Source of the DNA: Sipunculus nudus
Lineage: Eukaryota > Annelida > Sipuncula > Golfingiida > Sipunculidae
Direction: 5' to 3'
Assembly (NCBI GenBank): GCA_026874595.1
Contig: CM049308.1
Location: forward strand, 34,902,027 to 34,966,026
Length of the DNA: 64,000 bases
The notes beneath the pieces are model-generated. The model saw only the letters and a program-made list of their open reading frames with translations, was not told the DNA's origin and did not search any database. Positions 25,701 through 38,728 of this stretch are shown here, in pieces. Numbering within the stretch: the first letter of the stretch is position 1; each line of letters starts with the position of its first letter. Made by a program: the position numbers and the translations under genes.

Positions 25701-28700
25701 GGCCTTTTGAAAACCTTGCAGACTGTGGGCAACATATTTCCCAATATAAACAGGAAATGATAATTTATTTAAAAACTGTTTTTAAAAAAATAATTGCTTT
25801 CACTGACCTGCTACATTATTACTTAATGACCTTCCTTATGATAACCAGTTGATACCTAATTATTGGTGTACCTACACTGAATGGACACAAAGGAAGAATT
25901 TAACCATTTTTCTGCGTAAGGATACTTGAAGGCATTACCGAGTACCAATGTCTTACTCACAGGTCCCTTGTTTCACTTAATGAAGACAAGGGGACACTGA
26001 AATGCAAAGGTAGTGTTACTGTAAACAATAATGAAGACATAGCTTGAGGAGCCCCATGATCACCTTTGTACCATTATATTTTTATGAAGATGTGCAGTGA
26101 ACATGACATATATTTTACCATATTTTTTTTAAAGTGCAGGTCTGAGGTCAGACACACTGCACAAACTCAGACATGCTTGAGTATAACTCAACTGTTTAGA
26201 GTTTGCTGGAGTAAAAAAAATCTGACCGTCCACAATGCACCAGGGGTTCTAAATACACAGGGCAGTGTAGGTATAAATGTAGTGAAGTCGAAAATGTAGT
26301 CTGTTCAAGTGTGATGGATAAGAAATGTTTCAAGGCAAATTACATAAACATGGGTTTTTTGTGATAACAAACATGGGTTTTTTTGTGTCCCACCATGGCC
26401 AAACAGGTAAGGTTCGTTTTGAGTAGAAAGGACATCTGGTGGAAGGTTGGGGGTCAGAAGGTAGGTGATATGATTAGGTATTAACATGTCAGTCTCCCTT
26501 TGAGCAAACTGCACAGAATCATACTCACAAGGGACCACTTTTTAGAGATTATGGGTAAAGAAATCCTACAAGAAACTGGGGCTCATAAATACCCCAGCAA
26601 CATTGGTATAAATGAAATGATGAGGCTGATGAAGTCCAGTAAAATATTGGATAAGAAATATTTCAAGGTTAATTAATGGACTTGAATGTTTGTGTGGCAA
26701 GAACTTAAAGTAAAAAGTAATATTTGAATATTCAATGCAAACAGTAGTCTTTGGCTTGAATTATGACAAAGTTTGATTCAGAGGTTTGACAGTTGATAAC
26801 CATTTGAACAGGCCATCAAACAAACCCCAACTGGAAGAAGTTCATTTTGAGCAGAAATGACCTTTGGCTATGGATAGCATTTGAGATTTAAAAGAGCTGT
26901 TTTGTCAAACCCCCTGACCTTGAAGCATCTCGACCTGCTGCACTCGATTCATCTGTGAGAGCTGCTCCATCCCTTGTTCATAGTGACTCAGCCCATTTCG
27001 TCCTGCCTGGCCAGATTCCTCATACATGCTGACCGTGTCTCGTTTGTCAGGTAGATAACTCACGCCTTTCTCTTCATAAAGCCTCTGTAAACCACCACAG
27101 ATAATATAAATGTAATACACATGATGATCCATCCCATCATTTCCATACTGTCAAGCTTATGGCAGCTGCACTTCAAGAGACCTTGATTCATCGAGCCACA
27201 AAAGCATCTATGCCATGAATAATTAACAAGCCTACAAGTGTTCAGGCCGAATTCACAACTCTCAATTAAATCAAATGAATCTAATGTTAACAATACACAT
27301 GCTTTCTGAACAAGAACACATGCACCAGATAAACAAAATGTCTTCCATTGTGCACTCTTTTAAGGAACTCTGCATGCTTTGTTTCCATACCAAGTTATTA
27401 GGTCTCAGATAACTAAACTGAGGCACTATCAACCATCCCTACATGCACAATACCAGACGTTACTAAATCAACTGCTTTATCTGTCTCATCAAATAAGAAT
27501 AACAGGTGATGCAGCACAGGCAAGGTCTGCTAGTATTTTAAAGGGACATAATTCAGAACAATATCATGCCTATTCTTTCACACCTTCAGTTCAGTTTTAA
27601 TTCATACAAATGTAAATTCATTGTGGCATCCATCGGAAACAGATTTGTGCAAAAAGTCCTCAGCTGAATTGACACATGCAGCATAGTGAGACCAATTAAT
27701 CGGGTCCCTGGGTCACTGCAACACACAATGTTTCAGCCAGCAGGAACAAGCATTACATTTTGAAGGCAAGATCAGTCAGGGAATCTAATGATCAACAGGT
27801 GTTGTGTCCCAAACATGAATTTGCACGGTTGTGAAACACTGGTTGTTTGCCTATAAAGAACACGGACAATGCAGGGTGTGTTTAATCTGTGTTAAGTTTG
27901 CATCACTGATCATGCCTGGTCCACTTTTTTAAACACTCATGTACAGGAGTAAGCCAAACGGTTTCAGGGAAATATATTGTCAGGTACCATTTTATTTCAG
28001 AGTGTTAATTCAACTTGCTTTATACGTGATTAGGTCCTTTAAAAATGAATGAATTAATAATGCATTACCCGGAGATAACAGGTGAGTAGTTACCTGACAT
28101 TTATCACATAGACATAGCTTGTTTCTCCAGCCTTCTTCCCAGAATGTAGCACCCTGCCCAACCAGGTGCTGTCTTCCCTGTGTCAGCTCCTCCAGCCTGC
28201 AAGCAGCAGCTGTAGATGCTGCATCAGGCTCTGTTTTAACAGCATCGTTTTGAACCTTCAAATATAAAAACATGAACAAGGTACCATGCTGCAAGATTTC
28301 ATTGTCTGTCAATAACAACTCGGTATGAAAATGGTTTTAATTTTGAAATATTTAATAATTCTAATTTACACAAACTCCTTTGTGTTTGAAAAAAAGTTAT
28401 CATTACCTCTGCCATGGGGGTTACGTTTTCACCCATGTCTGTCTGCAGATTTGTTAGTTGGATTGTTTGTTTACAAGAGCATGAACAATTACTTAAATGT
28501 TGTAGAGGGGGTTGGACATGGGCCGGGAAAGACCCTATTAAATCTTGGTGTGGACCTAGGTAAAGGGGCATATCCACTAGGGTTTTGCTTTTTCAACAAG
28601 TGAATTAATCTTACAGGCTGCTATCCACTGCCATCTGTCAGCTGAATCAGAGACTAAAAGTAAAGAGGGCATAACACAAGGAAGATACATTAAACTTAAG

Positions 28701-31700
28701 TGTAGATTCAGTAAAAACTAGATGTGTCGGAACGACACGAATGCCCCCGCCTGGGGCAAATCAGAAACATTTGTTAAATTCTAAAAAAATTTTTTAAGTT
28801 CAGGAGGTGTCATATGGTCAAAAGTAGGTCAACAAGGGCAAAATGCAAACTCCACCTGTCACGGGTCATTATCAAGCAACACACAAAAAATCAGGCCAGT
28901 ATCTGCAGGCACTGTGAAAAAAAGTCCATACATGTGCATTTTCCATAAAAATTTCTGTCTTTCATGAAATTTTTTATGTTTAGGAGCCGTAAAACAATCA
29001 AATGTAGGTCAACCCAGATGAAATGCAAACTCAATCTGTAACTGTCATTATCTGCCCACACATAAAAAATTAGGGTGGTATCTGCAGGCATTGAGGAAAA
29101 AAAGTCGGTACATATGCATTTGTTATGAAAATTTCTATTTTTCATGAAAATTTCTATGTTCAGGAGCAGTCAAATGGTCAAAAGTAGGTCAACTGAGACA
29201 AAACAAGAACTTGATCTGTAACTGGTCATTATCTGCCTACACACCAAAAATCAGGCCCGTATCTGCAGGCATTGCGAAAAAAAGTCTGTACATGTGCACC
29301 TTTTTATTAAATTTTCTATGTTAGAGCACCGTCAAACGGTCAAAAGTAGGTCAACTGGAACAAAACATGAACTCGATCTGTAACTGGTCATTATCTGCCA
29401 ACACACCTAAAATCAGGTCAATATCTGCAGGTATTGCAAAAAAAAGTCAGTACATGTGTATTTGTCATGAAAATTTATATTTTTCATGAAATTTTCTATG
29501 TTCAGGAGCCATAAAACGGTCAAAAGTAGGTCAACTGGGACGAAACGCGAACTCGATCTGTAACTGTCATTATCTGCCCACACACCAAAAATCAGGCGAA
29601 TATCTGCAGGTATTGAAAAAAAAAGTCGGTACCTGTGTATTTGTCATGAAAATTAATATTTTTCATGAAATTTTCTATTTTAAGGAGCCGTAAAACGGTC
29701 AAAAGTAGATCAACTGGGACGAAACATGACCTCGATTTGTAACTGGTCAATATCTGCCTACACACCAAAAATCAGTTTTCACCCATGTCTGTCTGCAGAT
29801 TTGTTAGTTGGATTGTTTGTTTACAAGAGCATGAACAATTACTTAAATGTTGTAGAGGGGGTTGGACATGGGCCGGGAAAGACCCTATTAAATCTTGGTG
29901 TGGACCTAGGTAAAGGGGCATATCCACTAGGGTTTTGCTTTTTCAACAAGTGAATTAATCTTACAGGCTGCTATCCACTGCCATCTGTCAGCTGAATCAG
30001 ACACTAAAAGTAAAGAGGGCATAACACAAGGAAGATACATTAAACTTAAGTGTAGATTCAGTAAAAACTAGATGTGTCGGAACGACACGAATGCCCCCGC
30101 CTGGGGCAAATCAGAAACATTTGTTAAATTCTAAAAAAATTTTTTAAGTTCAGGAGGTGTCATATGGTCAAAAGTAGGTCAACAAGGGCAAAATGCAAAC
30201 TCCACCTGTCACGGGTCATTATCAAGCAACACACAAAAAATCAGGCCAGTATCTGCAGGCACTGTGAAAAAAAGTCCATACATGTGCATTTTCCATAAAA
30301 ATTTCTGTCTTTCATGAAATTTTCTATGTTTAGGAGCCGTAAAACAATCAAATGTAGGTCAACCCAGATGAAACGCAAACACAATCTGTAACTGTCATTA
30401 TCTGCCCACACATAAAAAATTAGGGTGGTATCTGCAGGCATTGAGGAAAAAAAGTCGGTACATATGCATTTGTTATGAAAATTTCTATTTTTCATGAAAA
30501 TTTCTATGTTCAGGAGCAGTCAAATGGTCAAGAGTAGGTCAACTGAGACAAAACAAGAACTTGATCTGTAACTGGTCATTATCTGCCTACACACCAAAAA
30601 TCAGGCCCGTATCTGCAGGCATTGCGAAAAAAAGTCTGTACATGTGCACTTTTTTATTAAATTTTCTATGTTAGAGCACCGTCAAACGGTCAAAAGTAGG
30701 TCAACTGGAACAAAACATGAACTCGATCTGTAACTGGTCATTATCTGCCAACACACCTAAAATCAGGTCAATATCTGCAGGTATTGCAAAAAAAAGTCAG
30801 TACATGTGTATTTGTCATGAAATTTATATTTTTCATGAAATTTTCTATGTTCAGGAGCCATAAAACGGTCAAAAGTAGGTCAACTGGGACGAAACGCGAA
30901 CTCGATCTGTAACTGTCATTATCTACCCACACACCAAAAATCAGGCGAATATCTGCAGGTATTGATAAAAAAAGTCGGTACCTGTGTATTTGTCATGAAA
31001 ATTTATATTTTTCATGAAATTTTCTATTTTAAGGAGCCGTAAAACGGTCAAAAGTAGATCAACTGGGACGAAACGTGAACTCGATCTGTAACTGGTCAAT
31101 ATCTGCCTACACACCAAAAATCAGGCGAATATCTACAGGCATTGCGAAAAAAAAGTCTGTACATGTGTATTTGTCATGAAAATTTATATTTTTCATGAAA
31201 TTTTGTAAGTTAAGGAGCTGTAAAACGTACAAAAGTAGGTCAACTGGGACGAAACGTGAACTCCATCTGTAACTGGTCATAATCTGCCCACACACCAAAA
31301 ATCAGGCGAATATCTGCAGGCAATGCGAAAAAAAGTCTGTACATGTGTATTTGTCATGAAAATTTATATTTTTCATGAAATTTTGTAAGTTAAGGAGCCG
31401 TAAAACGTACAAAAGTAGGTCAACTGGGAAGAAACGCAAACTTGATCAGTAACTGGTCAATATCTGCCCACACACCAAAAATCAGGCCAATATCTGCAGG
31501 CATTGCGAAAAAAAGTCCGTACAACTGTTTTATTTCGGAATGACGGAAGGAAGGAAGGACGGACATGGGTAAAACTAAATGCCCCAGCCACTATGTGGCT
31601 GGAGCATAAAAAGGATGGATCCAGTGGGTTTGCTTTCCCTTGGCAGAGGAATGGCTTTACTGAATGTCACTGTGGTTATACAATGTCATATTTTCCTTCC

Positions 31701-34700
31701 TGGTGACACATTATATCTTAACTGATGAAGGATGTTATGTATTCATGGCAAAGGTAAATAAATGTCAGTGGAAGAAGTCAACCTCTGAAACAGGCCTGAT
31801 AATGTCACAGTAGTAGTTCTAGTAATTACATTGAATTATTAACTCTTCATGTAAAATTCATCTTTCAGTAAGCAAGTGATAATTTCTTTTGATTCTTTTC
31901 CAAATCACCCTATATTACCATAATGCTGTCAAAGTGAAACAAAACAATAAACTACCTCTTTTGAATTGGCACATGACTGACTGGCACTGGTTGCTGGGGT
32001 TGAGCCTACAGGGCATTTCACATCAGTTGGTTCTGAGCTGCCTGGCTGCTGATTAGTGATAACAGCTGGGGTATCACCTTCAGGGCATTCAACATCTGAG
32101 CTGTTTGACAGCTGAACAGTGTTTGCAGCTTGTTGACTGCTTTCGAGAGAATTCTGTTTGGTGGATTGTGTCAGATCACCTGTAGTTATATCAACTGTTT
32201 CATTTGATTGGTCCATTTTAATCTTCTTGGTATCTGAGGAGAAAGCAATCCAAGATATCTAAAGATAAGCACTACCGGTACTTGTACTCAAGGCACAGCA
32301 TGTCTGCTATACCTAGTAGCCTGGATAAATGACGTTTTCAAATTACAACTTTCAGCAATTTTTTTCACTTTTAAATCATTTATATTAATCTTTCAGCTTC
32401 TTGTAGGGCCGCCATCAAACCTCTGAAGAAATGTAGCAATTTAACAGGTCTTGAGACACAAATTTAGGAGTTTATAGGAATTTATACAAAACTATGGTTT
32501 TCAATGCACAATCATGGTTTGCACAGTACACCAACAGACCACCTATCTTCAAAAGCAGGTTCTAAAGGTCTGTTTAATTGGATAAGATGGCTGTTCTTGT
32601 ATACATGGACAGTCCTGCAAGACTGAATAACATTTGGTATATACAATAATTATTCAGTAATAACAATAATATTTGTAAAGAATTTTGCGGGGTAAAATAC
32701 AAGAATATCAGAGATTAGTCTAAATGTTGGAAAACATAGTAAACTAGAGTACGACAAGCCACTACGTGAATCTGCCGAAATCAGAGTGGGACGGATGAAG
32801 TGAGGCATGGATTGAGTAACAAGGGGAAATAGAGTGAGGTGTGTTGCATATTAGCATGGATTTCTGCAGCCACAATGTGTATGAAGGTTGTGCCACCTAC
32901 CACAAAATCCAGAAAGCTATCAAAGTTGTATACAAATGCAAAAAGTCAAACCACTGCCGAGATACGAGTAATTTTATCCCACGGCAGACAAACACACGGA
33001 TGCTGTGCAAAAATAGTTGCAGTCGGCGCCACCAGTTTTGTTTATGATAAAGAGCTATGTGAGATCTATACACATGCAAAATTTTGGCCCAATCAGCCAA
33101 ACGGTTCCAGAGATATGAGCTTGGATGTCTGCAGCGTAAATGTGAATGTAGGTGGCGCCACCTGTCATAAAATCAAGAAAGCTATCCAAGATGTATAAAC
33201 CTGCAAAATTTTAGGCAGATAAGTCCAACCAATGCAGAGATATGAGTGATTTTATCCCAAGGCAGATGAACAGATGGACACCGTGCAAAAATGGTTGCAG
33301 TTGGCTCCACCAGTTTTGTGTATGAAAAAGAGCTATGTGAGATCTATACACAGGCAAAATTTTGGCCCAATAGGTCAAAAGGTTCCTGAGATATAAGCCT
33401 GGATGTCTGCAGCGTAAACATAAATGTAGGTGGTGCCACCTGCCACAAAATCCAGAAAGCTATCCAAGATGTATAAACCTGCAAAATTTTAGGCAGATAA
33501 GTCAAACCAGTGCAGAGATATGAGTGATTTTATCAGACAAACAGATGGACGCTGTGCAAAAATGGTTGCAAGTGGCGCCACCAGTTTTGCGTATGATAAA
33601 GAGCTATGTGAGATCTAAACACATGCAAAATTTTGGCCCAATCAGTCAAACGGTTCCAGAGATATTAGCTTGGATGTCTGCAGCGTAAACTTGAATGTAG
33701 GTGGCGCCACCTGTCATAAAATCAAGAAAGCTGTCCAGGATGTATACCACGGCTGTTTCAGTGAGCAGAAATCAGCACACTTAGTTCTCCACTGGGGCTG
33801 CCCAGCAGACAGGTCATTAATCACCCTACCCCTGCCTTCCTGTAGCTTGTTGCGTAGCAACAGCTCAGCATCAAAATGGTGGACCTTCTAAGACTTGCGT
33901 GGTTATCCCAACCCTAGGGCTGTCAAACAACACATGTATTTCACTTCTGTTTGTCAGAAATGTCTTAAAGGTTAACAATATTTGTCAACTTGTAGTATCT
34001 GGTGACATGCTGGTATGTATGGTCATGACCCTGGTGTACTGGACCATGTCACTGTGTACAGTCAGTACCAGAGCTGGTTTCATTGTGGCTCCAGCATCCA
34101 AGATACAGACAAGCCTGTTGCATCTTTATGCCACGTGCAAAATGTTTGATACTGGCTCATTTTATGGCTAATATATGTATTAACAGGACACAACAAAGAC
34201 AATTGTGATGCAATTTTTTTTATAATATTTTACTGAGTGCTGAACACTGGAACATATTTGTTGCATGTTGCATCCACAAATGGATATATTTTTTGTTAAC
34301 CACGTGGAACAACTGCTATTATGCTGTATACAACAGATATCAGTGAAGGACTTTACCTCTGATGTGTTAATTACTTTTCAATTCTTCATATTTAATTAAT
34401 CTGAACAATATGGCCAGTGTAAAAGCTGAACCAGGGACGCTGGACTTTCACATGCATTGTCTGCCTCATATGTGCAGGTTATGTGGGAAGCGTGCTCAAT
34501 CTAAAGTTCAGCGGACAAAGCGACCTGCAAAATGCGCTGATTCATACAGCATGGATTTATTTAATATCTTTGGGATTGACATTACAAATGACAATCCAGA
34601 AGTCCATGCAAATAAAATATGTGACTCTTGTTACCGCAGGATGATGCAAGCTAAACAGGAGGCAAATGTCAGCCGCCTGTCACATAAAGATTTCTCTTGG

Positions 34701-37700
34701 CAGCCACACAAGCGAGGTGGCACATCATGTGAGGTTTGCAATTTGTTTATCAGTCAGAGCAAGGGGATAAACCAAATTAAAGCTAAAAGGGGAAGACCAA
34801 AATCCATTCCTGATGATTGTTATTTGACCGGAAGGCCAATGATATTTTTCAGAATATAGGACATGTCAACCAGTCTGTTAAACATTTGAATTGTGAAATA
34901 GTAGGGATGACCGATGATCAAACTGCAACATATATTTGCAGTTTATGCAAAATAATATATGACACAAGAGCTGTCAAGACTACTTGCGGCCACTACTTTT
35001 GTTCCCTTTGTCTCTCTGATGAGTTCAAAGCCAAATTAAGTAATACTATAAACTGTCCTGTATGTGAAACATCGATAGCATTTACTGAGATCAGTTCTGT
35101 AGATGAAAGGTTTGGCAAACAGATACTGAGCATGAATGTGAAATGCACAAAATGCAACCGGCTTGAGTTTTATAATGATATCGCACAACATATATGCTGT
35201 ATACCATCAATCTATATGTCTACTTCTACACCAACTTCGAAATATTCACCTGAAGTAGACGCTCTTCCAGCTATGTCCCCAATCGTTAAACATGCTTCAA
35301 TGTTTTCAACTGAGAATTCAGCTGCTGTGGACATCAGTGTTCAGCATTGCCTAAAAAGATCTATTACCAGCCCACTGAGCAAAACTGAAGAAAAACTTCA
35401 CACCAGTCTCACAAAAAGGAAGCTGAACTTTGCTGGTGACAAAGCTACAATCACCTGCAAAACTGGAGGTCAGGTAAGAAAACCTTATTTTCAACCACCA
35501 AATCAGTTTTTTTTTATTTCTTTAATCACACAAAATTATTCATTTATTTATATAATTTAAAAATACCAAATGTAACACTTCATGGTACCCTTGATAAAAC
35601 AGGTATTGCTGTTGTATGAAAATAAGCATTTACTCTCCTTGAACATTTTTCTGTACTGTATGCACATATATATTATTTTTGAAAGCTAATACTAATTTAT
35701 GTTGTTTTTCAGCCCTTGGTTTTAAAAAGGCTAAGGAAAGCAAGGAAATTAACCAAAGAAGTATCATCACCAATGAAAAAAAGACGAGCTCGAGAAATTG
35801 GAAAATGTTGACAGGTAATTTTTAATCGAAAACAAAAAGGAGCTTTTAATTTTGCATAGAATATTACTTTTATGCATGGTATGTTGGGACTCCAAGGACA
35901 CTACAACATCAGTAAAATATTTATATGTTGGCACATTGTCACATTTGCTTATTTTATTATTCTTTTCCTTCATATTTATCTGTATTATTAATACTTTTAT
36001 CATCATTATTATTATAATTTTTATTATTATTATAATTCTTTTTTCTGATACAAGGAAACATTTGGGTTACTTTAATGCGACAGTGCTAATATGGGCGAGT
36101 ACGGTAATAAATTATTTTTTTTTCTTACTGTTTTCAGATTGTCTCTGGAGGGTCAAACGCCAGTCAGCAGTCAGCAGAACTGAAACTGTTAAGTAAATCT
36201 ACCAGAATTAATATTTGTTCAAAAGCTGGGGTACATTCAAAAACATTTATATCCAAAAAAAGAAATCTAGCTATTAAGACCAGCCTGGGACTTACATGGT
36301 GTCAAATGCGAAAACAGCGAAGGTTCCTAAAGAAGCATGGGGTCAATTTTGAATCTGAGAAAACTGAAAGGGATGAACAGCAACTTATTCTGGGAGATCA
36401 TTTAACTTACTCTTCAGTTCTGCTGGATGCAAAGATTGAGAAGACCAGCGGTGGTTACTCGCAAAGATTTGCACCTGTGGTACAAGTGAAGAATATTCCT
36501 GAGTTTGTTACAAATATACTTAATCAGTATTCTCAGACAGGTCAGCTAACATGGGGAAATAAAGCTATACCCAGTGATGAAATATGGATTAAAATAGGAG
36601 GGGATCATGGGGGCAATTCGTTTAAGCTGTGCCTTCAGGTACTGAACACTACTATGTCAAATGCAATACATAATACCTTTGTAATATGTATATTCCAGGG
36701 AAAGGATTACCATAGTAATCTTGAAAATATTCTAGGGCCATTAAATGAACAGATAAAATCGATACAAGGTATGGTATGGCAAGAAAAACATATTAAATTA
36801 TTTCTTTTTGGCGACTATGCCTTCCTCAGTCATATCTATGGAATCTCTGGTGCCAATGCTACTCATTTTTGTTTGTGGTGTAATATTACAGCAGATGATA
36901 TGCAAATTGATAGGGCAAGTAGGGGAATGGCTGTACAAAGATCCATAGCTGATATGATAAATCATCATAAAAGATTCCTGTCAAAAGGAAAGGGAAAGAG
37001 ACCCTCAGCAGCCAAATATATGAATGTGATTCACCAGCCTATGTGGAATATACCAATTGATAATGTTTGTCCACCTTACCTTCATATTTTGCTGGGGGTC
37101 ATAAAGAAGCACCATGATTTACTTGAGAGTGCCTGCCATGAGCTTGATGTCATTTTGGCCAAAGACTATGCCAAGACTGATAAAGCACTTGGGGACAGTA
37201 CATTTGATAGATATGTTGCTAACTTAAGACAAATAAAGAAATTAAAAGCAGAGAGGAGGTTCTTGTGGGAGATCTTGAATCAGTAGATGTAGGTGCGAAC
37301 ACACCTTTGAGTCACTTACAAAGGGCTGACAAGAAGCTGAAATCCAAAATTAATATGATAGATGAGGAAATTGATAAAAAGCACAGTCTACACCTTGATG
37401 TAGGATGCGGACCGATAACCTCTAATTTAGAGGTTATTCTCCAAACCAATGGAATTATTATACAAGCCTACCACAGCAGGAGTTTTGTGGGCAACCACTG
37501 TAACAAATATTTAAAAGAACCAGTATACACAGCTGTATGTGGGAGCATTGTTAGAAAGACACAATCTTTAACTGAGAATGAAGCAGTTCTCAAAAAGGCA
37601 GATGGGGTTAAGGAAGTTTTCAGCTCTTTGTTTTCTTTGTTTTCACAGGTGCATATAAATGTTAGCCATGGAAACCCTGTCACACATCAAGATATAAGTC

Positions 37701-38683
37701 AAGCTCAAGAAAGCATACACAATTATCTCAAATATTACAGAAAATATTTCAAAATGTTTCCGAAAATTACACATGTTAGAAGATCATGTGATTCCCTGGA
37801 TGCAAAGATGGGGTATGGGGATGGCCTTTCATGGGGAGCAGGGCGGGGAGTCAATTCACAAAGAATTTAACCGTTTGTCTTCAATGACCCAGGGCATAAA
37901 ATGCTCACAAAAAAACTGCTGGCAATGGTTCGTGAGCACCATACTAAGTGTTCTCCAGCCATACAGGCCCACATTACTCATCCACAGAAGAGAAAGTAAA
38001 CTGAAACAACATGATATTATAGAATATTGATGGTATTTAAAGCAATAACTCTTGTTTATACAGTTAATTGCAGTGTATTTACACAACATTTTTTATATTC
38101 TTCTTTGTGTATTAGTTTTATTCTTCTTTGGGTGAATGATGTGTTTCCATATGGTTGCCTTTTCACCTGTTTGATTTGAACCTGTGAAAAGATCAATTTC
38201 AATTCTTAGCACATAGCAACCTTTTGGTATATATCTTTTAAATCAGCAAATTTCATTCAGACCCAAATTAAAACACAGTCATTCATTCATAAATAAAGGA
38301 AAAATTTATGCTTTGTCGATACAGGATACTGAATGCATCATGCCGGACCATAGGATAATAACTTGATAAATGTATTATATATATATTTCATTAATAAATA
38401 TATATTATATATATGCCTCTTTTACTGGAAAGAATTATGACATGTGTATATCAGTTATTCTGTATAATTTTTATAAATATAAATATATTTATATATTGTG
38501 CGTGTTGAATTTTACAAAAGATGGTTCAGTAAAATTTATATTATATATATTTACATTCATACATCTATATATATATACATATATTAATATATTATATAAA
38601 TATATATATGCCTCTGTTACTATAAACCTTACGACATAGACATATGTATACATATATATATGATTTATATATACTTATATATA

Positions 38684-38728
<45 letters not shown>

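Noticed and set aside
28325-29953. Open frames with the identical HPCLSADLLVGLFVYKSM segment at two places
   Set aside because: The repetition is due to the 1.35-kb segmental duplication. No family recognised and no splice or start support.
35852-36196. 114-codon open frame within the transposon
   Set aside because: Mostly AT-rich second-intron sequence. The real exon 3 uses another frame from 36138.
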